Positions 51,209 to 63,200 of a stretch of 64,000 bases of DNA are shown here, piece by piece; the first letter of the stretch is position 1, and each line of letters starts with the position of its first letter. Made by a program: the position numbers and the translations under genes. Under the pieces are notes generated by a model. It did no database searches. It saw nothing but the letters and a program-made list of their open reading frames with translations, and was not told the DNA's origin. Source of the DNA: Musa acuminata AAA Group (lineage: Eukaryota; Streptophyta; Magnoliopsida; Zingiberales; Musaceae); contig NC_088338.1 of the NCBI RefSeq assembly GCF_036884655.1, forward strand, positions 1,050,001 through 1,114,000, written 5' to 3'.

Positions 51209-54200
51209 TTAGGAGCTCAAGGTGACATGGCTATGCTTAGTTCCGTCCTCCATCCGTATCCAAGACTCGATGGACAATGGCTGTTCGGTCATGGAGAGAA
51301 TCCTCGATCCTCTTGGCCAGTCGCCATAGCCACCGTAACCGGTGTGGCGAGCAAAGCACAACCAAAGGTTCTTGTAAGGGCAGCACCAATCCAATCCATG
51401 GTTGTGGCCAGCAAAGACTGCCTGCAAAGTGGCACAAGACATGTTTGAATATATAGCACACGGATGGTCAATTACAACTAGCAACAATACAATCTTAATG
51501 CATGTCTCATCCTTACAGAACACACACCTTCTACAGATAATAAGCTGATGACAGGACCTACTTGAAAGATTATACCTAGAAATTTAATGGTTGTATTACA
51601 CAAGTTTAGTAACATAATCATTCTAACTGCTTATCTCAGATGTTGCTCATACTAAATTGATGGGAATATACTATGTAGCCTTAGTGAAGTAGATGCCACT
51701 CATTGCTTTCAGTTTATGTCCCTTTTAGCATCTTGAATCATCACCATATTACATCAACATTGTGCAGCTGATGATCAATTGATCTCTTTTCTCATAAGAA
51801 AACAGTAAATGCTTCATGAAGTGGAGAAAGCATTATTACCTTGGGTCTATAACAAGGAAACTCCCTGTACTCAGAACTTTTTAGGTCACAAAAGTTAGAT
51901 TATTTATGTTATTTAATCTTGTTTTAAAATGAATGATTTGTTCAGCATTATTCAAGTCAATTTTGTGTTCTTTGCAACTTTGACTAGTGATATTGCCATC
52001 AACAAAGCTTGCTGTTTAGAGAAGATCCATGAGGCACATCAAACGCAGTTGGGACCTTATGGCGTGTGAGTCTTCAATCTTCCAACATGTTGCAGGAAGT
52101 AGCCATTAAGCGTTGATGCCAACATGGATATGACACAGGCACAGGAAGTAAATTTTAGAAAAAGATAATTGAAATATCTGCATGTTAACGTGTATTAACT
52201 CCATTATAGCTCTAAGTGTAACTGGGAGATGTAAAAGTTATAGTTCTACCAGAGGAAAAACCATCTCAAAATTGGGAAGGACCAACTTGCAGTCTAAGAT
52301 TATTCAATTAGCGTTTTATTTTATCCTTTAAGGTCAGAGAAGATATTCCTCTTGGTAGACCTAGAAAGTGATATTATAAACCAAAACAAGAAATTCCAAT
52401 GCTCAAATATTACCTCCATAGATGTTAAATTGGGAAAGCAATTGTCCCTACTTTGATTTGTTATCAAATTTCTAAAGTGAAAGGAAATCAATTCACAAGC
52501 TGAACAATTAGATACTAGAGAAATAGAATAACAAGCATATTTTAGAAGATTTTTCTCTTAAAATCTGGTTACATAATGGAGTGAATCAAGTTGATTACAT
52601 GGCTGTGAGCATGGTTTGTGATTATCGTTGTGGCCAAACTAATTGCAAAAAGTGAGATGTCTCAATTCAAAATTTCAAATTGAAAGAGTAAAATCCGGAG
52701 AGAGGTTCGGTTTTATAACAAAGCATAGTTCTTGGAACTAGAAAGAGGTGATTTTAGGGAGAAAAAGTAAAGAGCTTTAGTGTTTAATAACTTATTATTT
52801 TAGGGCCACAAAATATGGATATCTAAAATGACATGGAAAGATCAGATGTCAACAATGCGTTTTAGGATATTTCTTCTGTACAATTTCAACCAAACCTGGT
52901 GCCATTTGCTTTTGGTTTTTCCAAAGCAGAACTAAATGAAGCTTAACATAAAAGAACCAAACTGAACCAAGCATATTGGTTATATGTCCTAGGGAGATGA
53001 TAATTGGTTGGATTGCTATGTATATGTATATCATGATGGTCATACTGGCCATGATCCATAATGTAGAAGTCAACAGGCTGGTATACTACTTGAATCCAGA
53101 CAAAAGTATTAGCAGTATTTTGGAGACTTAGATGATGTGCACCCCATAGCATCAAGTAAGGAATACCTTGTCTGCTCTGCGTTGAGATTTCTTGTGTTGA
53201 CCACAAAGTAAATCTCTTTAATAGATTTGAAATACATCTTGCTACTTGACAAGAATATTAGGTGTTTCAGGGCCATTGATTGTGATGCTCCAACAACACC
53301 AACTGGGAGATAATTGGTAGAATTGATATAGGGTTCAAGGCTTTAAAATTGGTGGCATGGGGTTTCTCAAAATCTTGCTGGCTTGATAAGGCTAAACACC
53401 ATAAAACTTGACATGATTTAGTTAACTCACCATTATGTCAACCAAAAAATATTTTAAAAAATGGCCTAGATAAAATACAGAATGTTTAACAACCACCTTA
53501 GCATGACAGATCTCAAGACAAAACTTCCTATGATGAATTAAACTTCAATCCCTGATGGGCTTACTAGAAATAAATTGAGTTCCAAATGTTTGGACTTAAG
53601 TTGGCCAATACTCGCTCTGTACAAGTTATTGTAGAAATAAGAATCAACACCATGATGAACATCGTGTGATGGTGATAGGATTAATAAATGGCTTGAAGGA
53701 CTTAATAGTCAATATATATTGGCTTGACCATTTTGAGATATGTTTGCTAAGGACTACTATATACAACTTACTAAGCTAGTCTACTGGTTTTTTAATGAAG
53801 AGGGAAAGTGAGCAGTAATAAGGACAGGACTTTTCCAAAACAAAGAATGAAGAAGTCAATAACTTCTACACACACCTCAAAACAAGGACAGGATTTTTCC
53901 ATTCATCATTAAAAATTTGTGAAGAACAATTTCAAGAAATTGAAGCAGAGCAATAGTTCCAAGTATGGCATAAGTTTCACGTGCTGATTCAGTGCAGCTA
54001 CCTAAACTTTAGACATACACATGCAATTATTTGTTTGTTAAATACGCAAAATTCTGGATGCTGTTTATACATGTGCACACAGGCAAAATAAGTGTTCAGT
54101 GAAATCTTCATACCTTAATGGAAGGCCTATCTACAAATATATCCATGATCCCCCATTCAGCTTCCTGTGGAGCCACTCTTTCCTTGTTGATGGAACCAAC

Positions 54201-56525
54201 ACATGGTTTATGTATTCCAAAAATAGGCATGGGAGCTACTTTCTTATATGCTGTGCTTGGTATATGCCAAAAGATAATCTCAGGAATGCTGTAAATAAAA
54301 AGTTCCAGGCATAAGATATTATCACAAAAATGCAACATAATTAATACAAATTTAAAGCAACACTTTTCTGCTTCCTACCTTGCATCTGGGTTGATCTTCT
54401 GTGATTGCCTCAAGAACCATTCAACTTGAGCATTAGATACTACTTCTGGGTATGAACCACCACCAGAATCAAGGAAGTAAAGGAAAACAGCTGGTAGTTT
54501 TGGATCTTTGGATGAAGATACTTGCAGCACATAATTGGAAACACTAGGCCAAAGGTTTTTAGGACCACTGATTGAATAAGACAACCTATTATTGTTAATC
54601 TCAGCACTGATCAACTTGACTCGTGTTGTTCCCTTAAAGTTGCAATCGCTCAAAACTGTATCATCCACTTCTCCATCTTCGAACATTTTAAAATATTACA
54701 ACTCTTGTGTTAGATATGGTTTTAAGATATCAAACAACCCATATCAGAAATCTTGGAGGATAAAGTTGTAGTTCAAAAGAACAAATACTACGAATAGCAA
54801 TTCAAATAATTTAGATATCTATGGCCAATTCTCATTGATGAAGAACAAAATAATACTAGAGTACCTATGGAATGAATTGGTCTCAAATTGTATGAAAGTA
54901 AATTACCCATAATATTAATATATTATATATTTAGAAACATACCACACTTATTTGTAACAATGATACAAATCCTTTAGTTAAAAAGGGACCTGAAATTAAC
55001 AAGGATCTGGACTTATTTGGAAATCATGTCTACATAAAGTTTGTAACAATGAAAGAAAACAAGTAAATGCGACCTATGGTATCAATTAACTTTTTCTTAG
55101 GAAGATTTTCCTTTTAAGTGTTCTAAAACATTATCAATTAACTTGATGTACTAATGTGGTAGCAAACATTGCATATCTCCCTGAACTCCATTGTCAAATG
55201 TCTCTTAGTTATACCTGAAAATGAGATATTTGCACATGGACAAATGACTTGTGGAATTCCAGCGGCTGAAAACCACTCAGATGGCCATTCAAATGGAGCA
55301 TCATCATGGTTGCCAAACACAGTAGACCAAGGGATTCCTCTGCTTCTAGAAGAAGAAAGTGCCCTATCCCAGTACAAGGTTGCATTAGCAATAGGAAGGT
55401 TGTTTGCAGTGATGACATCCCCCAAATAGATCACAAAATCTGCAATTATAATAAAATCGCATAAGACCAATATGCAATTATAGTTAGTTTTAATTCATCA
55501 ATTGTAACTTTAAAGCCAGAAGTTTAAAGGAATAATATGTTCACCCTGAGACAGAGCCCAACGGAGAATAGCCATCGAGCGCACACAGAGTTTCATATCC
55601 CTAGTTTAAATGAGGTACTTGTACACAACTTCTTCATGGATTTCACGAACTAATCGAGGAACCAATGTGCAATTGATAAGCATTCTGGGGATCAAGGTTT
55701 GTAATACCACCTGGTACAGTAAGAACAGTATTTCCCGGTTCGATAATATTTACCGTACCGCCTGGTACGATAAGAACAGTATTTACCGATACACGGATAA
55801 GCGGACCAGGGTAAACAGGGTGGTATGAGGACTTGTTCCATCTGATACAAGATCTATACCTCTCGGTACGACTTGCATCGTCTGATATGAGGCAGATGAT
55901 ACAGGTCCTATACCAGCCAGTTTCTTTTTTCAGAATTTTTTAAAACTCGATATATATTGGTGTAGTGGCACTTGATAAACTGGCATGGATCGGTAGAGTA
56001 TCAGTCTGAACCCTGATCAGTACACTGTCGGTATACCAAGTCATGAACCTTGCTAGGGACTACCATATAGGAACACATTGTGCATTGGCTTATTATGACA
56101 CACAAGCCATCCAAAAAGAGCAAAAATTTCTAATTGCATTTTAATTTCATGAAACAAAATCGAATCACATCCATCGAATAAAATTCTTCAGACAACACAC
56201 AAGAGCAATGTCCAAATTTTGAAGACCGAATTGCATATCATCAACCCCACGAGATTCGGGGCAGGTAAAGAGGCGCATCACCTGGGATCTCCGTATCGAG
56301 CACAGCCGACATGACCCGGTCGGAGTTGTCGTCCTGCGCGGGGCCCCAGTCGGTCCACGCGTTCTCGCCGTAGTGGAGATCGGCGAAGAGAGCGATCTTG
56401 AACGCCGAGTCGGCGGAGAATCGAAGGGGGTTTTGCCAAAGCGACGGCGCCTCATGATGGCCTCGGCAATCCGATTTGGCGGCGAGAACGATCACCAGGA
56501 AGAGGAGGAGCGCAGGCGTCCCCAT
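51209..56525 (-). CDS. PAP16: Purple-acid-phosphatase-like metallophosphoesterase (PAP16 type)
   Basis: Five exons, 56525-56282, 55439-55215, 54676-54379, 54288-54114 and 51421-51209, give 384 residues with phases 1, 1, 2 and 0. The start [18 protein letters not shown] gives a signal peptide; an upstream in-frame ATG 45 bp earlier would bury it. Calcineurin-like phosphoesterase motifs run in order: ADLH (49-51), YLGDVIT (86-92), GNHD (124-127), IIFWHIP (264 His) and GHNH (319-322). The subgroup blocks [23 protein letters not shown] and [18 protein letters not shown] are also present. Classical purple acid phosphatases need a GDxxY tyrosine for the charge-transfer colour; here it is Thr, as in members labelled probable inactive, although the metal-ligand motifs look intact. 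The likely site is secreted or vacuolar. The exon 3 start (after CGAAG) is the least certain border. Intron 4 (51422-54113) is 2.7 kb with nothing recognised; intron 1 carries a GGTAC element. Confidence 0.9.
55695..56060. repeat. GGTAC-family element in PAP16 intron 1
   Basis: Left: TTTGTAATACCACCTGGTAC, then a 45-bp unit repeated with GTAAGAACAGTATTT / ATAAGAACAGTATTT and ACCGCCTGGTACG. Right: CTGTCGGTATACCAAG. It shows the family has also entered a second gene's intron. Confidence 0.6.
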
Positions 56526-56899
56526 TCCGGCTTCGTAGATGCAGCAACTGAGATTTCGCGGGGGAAGCACAGTGACACTCCATCGGCACTACTTTCCTTT
56601 AACGAAGGCCAAGCGGAACGCTCTTTTCCGTCAGCCGGATCCGTCATGGAAGGAATATACCAACTCGTACCTAATGTTGTACGAATTGCCGCCGTCATTG
56701 TCGTTTCTCCCAGTTCGTTACCCTGCAAGAAGAGATCTCGCAGGAGATGACAAATGATGGGACGACGCAACTAATTCTCCCAACTATTAAGGTCTGATCA
56801 TTTTGGGCTAATTATATATTATCTATTATAGTTAGATGTATTTAATATATCAATTGTTAGACTTAAAAAATTTATAGTAAAATAAGTTAGATCTCTTTA

Positions 56900-57305
56900 G
56901 TATCATTTATCATGATCCTAGATTTAAAAAAATTATATTAAAATTTTTATAATCATAAAAATAAAATAAAATTGAGTCAAAATTATCTTTTTACATATTA
57001 ATTTTTTTGTTACTCGTGGTAAGATTGATCATTGTATCGTTCTTGTCGATCACTACCGTAACAATCACTTACGACAACATCGTCCATCACCATAATTAAA
57101 ATTATCCCTTTTTGTTCATCGTTTTTATGCTATTCATGTATGTGTTGTCACGTGATATATTTTCCGTTGATAAAACCGATAACATTAGGGTAAATGGAGT
57201 TAAATATTTTATTTTAATAATTATAAAAATTTTAATATAAATTTAAGTCTAGAGATCGGGATAGTAAAGATGTCTAACTATAGGAATAATATATAATTCA
57301 TATAA
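56900..57305. mobile_element. Short copy of the foldback element family
   Basis: The right part (57040-57305) matches 22420-22705 over more than 200 bp, with TTTTTGTTCATCGTTTTTAT, ATGTGTTGTCACGTG/ATGTTGTCACATG, GATAAAACC and AAGATGTCTAACTATA. The left part (ATTTAAAAAAATTATATTAA, ATCATAAAAATAAAATAA) matches the left arm near 21320-21370. The middle is nearly lost, leaving the two arms close together. Confidence 0.6.
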
Positions 57306-58299
57306 TCATTTTTTATTTCAGAAATTATCTCAAATATTAAATAAAAATAGTTAAATCAATACATTTAATCGTTGTTTTAAATCAATCACAATGGTTCGTT
57401 TTTCATGAATCAATATAATTTTATCATTCTTATTTTCTTTATCATGATGTAATACTTTGGTTTATAAGGATATGATTGATAAATATGTTATTATTAATTT
57501 GAGCTTAAAAAAATTTCTTATGAATTTTTTTGGCAAAAAAATTAATATTTTTATTCAGTAATTTAGACTTAATAAAATGTATAGATATGTTGCTTTTTCT
57601 TCTTTTCCCACATATAAATATTATTTTATTTTATTTTTATTTTTAGGGGTAGATGGCAAGATTCAAACGCAGAAAGTGATACATAATATCTTTAGATATA
57701 TCGGGTGAGATTTCAAACCCTAAGACTTCTCTCTTATTATCGTTGCTCTCACTTTGTTGCACGTCGAGTTATTGTCCTCTCTTTTTCATCTTATATCATT
57801 GACAACTATTCTTCTTTTAGTTACTCTTAGTCTCTTTTTCTTTCTCATTATATAAGTTTTGTTGCCATCGATCTCCCTCGTATTTTTATTTTCATTAATT
57901 TCATATCTCTTTAAAATAAATTATTTTATGTTTATCTTTTATATTTAATTTTTGATATGATCATTATTCTTAGATCGATTAGGACTTTGACATATAAAAT
58001 TAATCAATATTTATTGAAGATATCATGTCTGGAACTGACAAAGAATTCTAAAAATGCTACACTAACATTATTACCTCATTAAACCCACAATTAAAACATC
58101 TTTTTACTGCTTTAGTAAGAACATGAGACCAATATAAGTCTACAAACACTTTGTCCTTAATCAGCTATATCTTGAAATTGAATGATGAGACTCATAAGGT
58201 GACTTGTCATTATCCCTGTGTCCTCATCTATAGCTTTATCAATGGCTTAAAATTAACATAGTTCCTTCTATCGGGGATAAAAAAAGATAGAATAATCAT

Positions 58300-58600
58300 A
58301 CTAATTGAACTAGCAGCCTGAATTCAATCCATAAGCTTAACCTAACCATATAAGGTCAGGTTGATAGAAGATAAGATTTTAAGAAATCTCTCTATTCTGT
58401 TGAGGAAAATCCTTCCTCCTAATCTGTATAAATAGGAGAGGGACAACTTAATGTATTTAAGCTTTTACACTTATTCAATAAAGCTTCTAGCTTAATATAT
58501 TTAAGGTTTTTTACTTATTCAATAAAGCTTCTTCAATAATTATTCTTATCTTCTATTATTTTCATCACAGGTCGCCTCTAGAAATTAAATGCATATACCA
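58300..58600 (+). mobile_element. Possible LTR fragment
   Basis: A TATA-like GTATAAATAGGA near 58426 is followed about 45 and 90 bp later by two copies of CTTATTCAATAAAGCTTCT (58470-58488, 58514-58532), each containing an AATAAA poly(A) signal. This layout fits U3-R of an LTR. No ends or target duplication were found. Confidence 0.35.
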
Positions 58601-58639
58601 ATGGAGAGTTCCCTATATTTGAAGCATATTTATACTCAT

Positions 58640-59400
58640 ATCACTTGATACTTGAACGTGTCCTCTTTTGCGATTAAAGGATTTATTCAAAACTAAAAAA
58701 TATCTAGAGTGTTTGATATAGCAAATCATATTCTTTATATGTGATGCTTCAATTTATATCATATAAATATTCAAATTATATAACATGATAAAGAGTTTTC
58801 TTTACGTGTCGTACATCTACTTATGATATAAAGATGTTTGAAGTGCTTTATATATCTAAAACATATCTTTTTGCACATTTAGAGCTTAAAAAAAAATCTA
58901 AAGCACCAAATACATCCTTTTTTATGCATGATATGTTTACTACAGAGACGTAAACATACAAAGTGATTGTTGCATCTCAAAATATCCCCTCTATGTATCA
59001 TGTATATATCCAAGACAAAAAGACATTTAAAGGCACCTAACATGCCTAAAGCATTCCTTTTATGATCATTGCATCCATATAAGATAAACAAATATTTGAA
59101 ACCATTAATGTATGCTATGTCTCGTTTACACACCATATACATGTATAAGATAAAAAAGTATTTGAAGTACCTCACATGCTCAAAACATTCTTATTTACAT
59201 TAGATGCATTTGTCTTGGACAAAAAAAAATGATGAAACTTTTAACACACCTCCTTTCTATGCATGATATATTTGCCTAAGAAAAATAAAATTCAACATGT
59301 TCGACATAAGTAGAGCGTATGCACTCGTCTACGATAAAAAGATAACATATTTGATATAATCAAAAACATCCTTTTTCGCTCAATAAATTTGACCTGTATA
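58640..59400. repeat. Degenerate 60-75 bp minisatellite array
   Basis: A unit like ATAAGATAAAAAAGTATTTG AAGTACCTCACATG then CTAAAACATTC recurs about nine times with many substitutions. Anchors such as AAGTGC/AAGCAC/GGCACC/GTACCTC fall at about 58841, 58901, 58960, 59033, 59101 and 59167. On the minus strand the translated frame shows the same 22-residue period (FKYLFILYG, FKCLFVLDI). It is non-coding. Confidence 0.75.
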
Positions 59401-60090
59401 AAAAAAACATCAGTAGCCTTTGAGCTTTTATTATAAGGACAAAAATATCATTAATGTTTCAGCTATTATGGTATGTATAGACTCAAACAAACTAATATTC
59501 ATCAAAAATAAATTTTTATGGAGATGATTTTAATTTGTAAGGCTATAGTATACTAAAATTATAATGATAAATTTGCTATTTCCGAAATTTGCGAGAATAC
59601 ATATATAAAATACCATTTAAATACTACATTTAATATTTTTTTTATCTAATTTATTTTATTTTAATTTTTATTAAAATATTCGGTCTAGCAGTTGAACCGC
59701 TCTAAATCGGTCGACCGGTCAATTGTCCGGTCCGACTCAAATAACGATGTTTTCTGAACCCTGAAAACCGATTCATAAAGGAACTCTAAATGATGCTTCA
59801 GGAGACCCATCAAACCCTACTCCGTCTCTCTCTCTCTCTTCTCTGCGAGAAAACGGCAACCTCCCCCCCACCCCTCGTCGTTTCCTCGACGCAGTTTTGT
59901 GCGTTCCATCTCGGAGTTCCCGCGGTAGATGCTGCGTTTAGGCCGCGGTGGTGGCCAAATCCGAAAGTTCGTCTCCCCTTTTAGATGCTATTATTCCCCC
60001 GCCGCCTCCCTCGGCCTCCCCTCGTTTCCTCTCGTTTAATGTCTTCCCTCCGCCTCCCCTTCTATAGTGGCCTCTTCCCGATCGGGTTAA

Positions 60091-60098
60091 AAACCCTA
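60091..60098 (+). promoter_or_regulatory. Telo box in the UBP24 leader
   Basis: AAACCCTA lies 114 bp before the start codon, after a CT-rich stretch (59826-59845). This combination is common around transcription starts of plant housekeeping genes. Confidence 0.45.
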
Positions 60099-60211
60099 GA
60101 TTCTTCTTGTTCCAATTCACGGCTCCCTTCCTCCCCCGTTCGCCAGAGAAAGGATATTTTTCTCGAGATATTTAGGCCACTCCAACGTGCGTCTTTGGTT
60201 TGGCAGACAAG

Positions 60212-63200
60212 ATGAGTGATCAGCAGGTAAATTATTTTTGCCCCCTCTCTTAATAATCTGTTTTCAGAATCTTTGATATCCATCGTAGATGTCATTGGTA
60301 ATTGCTGGTATGTCAATTTTGAACGTAAAGCATTGATTTTGTTTAGTTTGGTACTCGGATGAAATTTCATGTGTGTACGTCTTTTGAATATGTGACAACT
60401 GTTTGGTTGATTGTTGATGCCTTTGCTTAAGGAAACATTTGAATTTTAGATTCTTGGCTTGTATAACTATTGGATTTTTGAAATTGTTTGCATAAAAAAG
60501 AAGAAAAATATAGTCGAAGGTCATAAGAAAATCATGAATTTCTTTTTGTCTAAATGTTACTAATATGATAGGCCCAACCTAGGACCCTCTTTCATCATAG
60601 CCAGTGCTTATTTGGCTAAATTAACATTATTGGTTATTGGAAATGCCTAGACATCAGTCAATATATCATGTTCAGCCCAATACACATTGATGCATCCCTT
60701 CATTGCATTTATTCAACTAGATTTAGTGCACAAGAGTGTGATTAAGTATCTTGTGACTCTTGTCCATCTTGGTACAAAAATCTCTCAATCAGAGGACTAT
60801 TACATGGTATTGGAGAAGGCAAGGAGGCCTATTTAGTTTTGTAAGAGGATGGACAATTCAATCATTGTTGAAGTACAAGTGGAGAAATACTTTCTCAAGA
60901 CTCTCCCAATCAAGGCAGGAATGGAGATGATTAATATAGTGATGTAGGACAAGCTCATGAAAGGGCTCATAAAGCAAAGGAAAAATGTATATTTTTTCTA
61001 GGATTTGATTATTATGGAAGAGAAAGCGATAGAAGAGAAAAGATTATACTCAAATTTACTCTAGTTCCTGGACATCACACTGGGGATTAATACAAACTTG
61101 TTTAGTTCGAGGAGTCTCTTCTAGGTATGTGGCATCACATAATTAGTATATAATATGGGAAAAGCAAAAAGAACTATCTCATCAGCCATGTTCATGAATG
61201 TAAACCTTTCCCTGTTTATATAGGCCTAGTACAAAAGGAAAATGGAAAAAAAGTATTCTAAGATCGTGTTGCTTCATTAAGGCCAATCAATCTTCCTTCT
61301 ACCACTTATGGAGAATCAATCTTCCTTCCTCTTTGCTTAGCTCTCTATTTGATAGCACCGAGAGCTATTTCTCCTTCTGGATTGAATAAACATTTGTTGG
61401 AAGTGTTACGTCTGCACTAGGCTTGGGAAACCCAACAAGAATTTTGTCATTGCTTTATCATTCAGTAGCATGCTAACATTATATCAGATACTGTACTAGT
61501 CTCTATGTAGATTAACCTTCTGTAGATTCTGCCTCAGTGGGGAGCCTTGTGCGGTGGGCCACCCTTCGTAAACCAGCATAAGAATCTAAGAATCTGCACC
61601 AGCATGACGAACTCATTAGTAGGAGCCCTATTGCTTCTACATTATGCAAAAACATTATCTCCAAATAATTGATAAAAGATGACTTCATTTTGCTTTTTGA
61701 AAAGACATTTGTGATTTTTAGATGATGTTGCTAAATAATCTTTGATTTGGATGTCCAGCAATAGGAGTTTTGAAATTGCATCTAGGTGATATTTCATATA
61801 TACTGCAACCAATTAACTTTTGCTTTTTTAATAGCATTTGATGAATTCGGTTATGATGTAAAAAGCTTGATTTTCATGTGTGGAAGGAAGTTTTGCTGTC
61901 AACTTTATTCTTCTTTACAAATATGAAATAATCAATATGTGTGTGTGTGCACACATAAGGGTTACAGATTTGTAAATGTTGGCCGAACAAATTACTGGCA
62001 TCGAAATGTATAGCTTGATACGCTGACAATACTATTCAGATTTATTTTTCTTATTATTTGATTTAATGATATTGGTGTTATAGTTTGGTGTACAACCTGG
62101 TATACAAGTTCCATACTGTCCGATAGGTGATTGGAGCCAGCAACAGATGGACATCAAAATCCTTGTGCACAACCAATATATGAGTATGTGCGCATGTGTT
62201 TGTCTATATATACATATGTATATATGTATATGTATATATGTATGTACATACGCATGTATGTATATGTATATGTATTTATATATGTCCATGGTAGTAAACA
62301 CTTTCCTGTGTCTCATTTTTGAAGTTTCATGTATCTGATTTTTTTTGGATTCATAAACACCATATCACATAAAGAAGCAAAATTAATGGTGCTGCATTAA
62401 TTTGGTATTTCGTTTTGGGCTATGTATAATTTTTCATTAAGGTTGTACCATTAATTTTGCATTCATAAACACCAATCATTTTACATTAATTTTTTTATCA
62501 TATCAAGAATCAAAAGTAATCTTTTTGGATTCATTTTGCATCTTGAAAGGTTGTATTTATTTTGGAGGAATTTAGATCTTTTAGATTAATGGGGCTCCAT
62601 TATTTTATTCTTCTTATAATGTTAGCTGCATTTGTTGAAGCAGGTCTTAGTATTTGGGTCTTTTACAGAAGATGAAACCAAGTTATTCCAAAAGCAATCA
62701 GGTGAAGATGATACGAGTCATATAGAAAAGACAGGATTGCAGTTTGGATCTTTGACTGTTAGTTCATACAAAGGTTCTACTATTGAAACCAAACAAACTA
62801 ATTCATCCATAAGATCGGAAGGTATTCAGCTATCGAAAACAATTGCAAAGGACCAAATATGCACTACTAAGTTAGCTTCCAAAATTGACAAGTTACCAGG
62901 AGATACAAGAGCCCAAGCTAACGGAAGCTCCAGTGTGCATTCTACCCACCTTGTTGGAGTTACTGAAAATGGGAAGGATAACTCTGCTTCAGTTTCTCTC
63001 CAGATATCTGAAACAGGAATTAGGGATACGGCTACTTTTGCAAGTCCAGAAGTGCAAGGTGTACTTCAAGAATCAAAAAATCAGAATGTACTTGTTGACT
63101 CAGTGTTAGTTGCATCCCCCATGGTGGAAGTTCTGAAAACTTCAGGTGAAAAGGAACCAGTGGTTAAAGGCTTATTACCACGAGGCTTAATAAATTCTGG

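Larger units (their letters stand above)
56526..60211. other. Intergenic between divergent PAP16-like and UBP24 genes
   Basis: The first 230 bp are GC-richer promoter/5' UTR sequence of the PAP16-like gene. Then come a small foldback-family copy (about 56900-57305), AT-rich DNA, an LTR-like scrap (58300-58600) and a degenerate minisatellite (58640-59400). A CGGTCGACCGGTC-rich patch (59690-59765) resembles another transposon end. The last 400 bp are the CT-rich and GC-rich leader of UBP24. Confidence 0.5.

Noticed and set aside
57700..57960. Possible small gene in the CT-rich stretch
   Set aside because: Pyrimidine-rich and multi-frame, with many stops and no start or splice context.
61500..61600. 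SINE call on the minus strand
   Set aside because: AAGGCTCCCC and GGTTAATCTACA resemble tRNA-derived SINE bodies, but no A/B boxes or tail were found, so it is noted only as debris.
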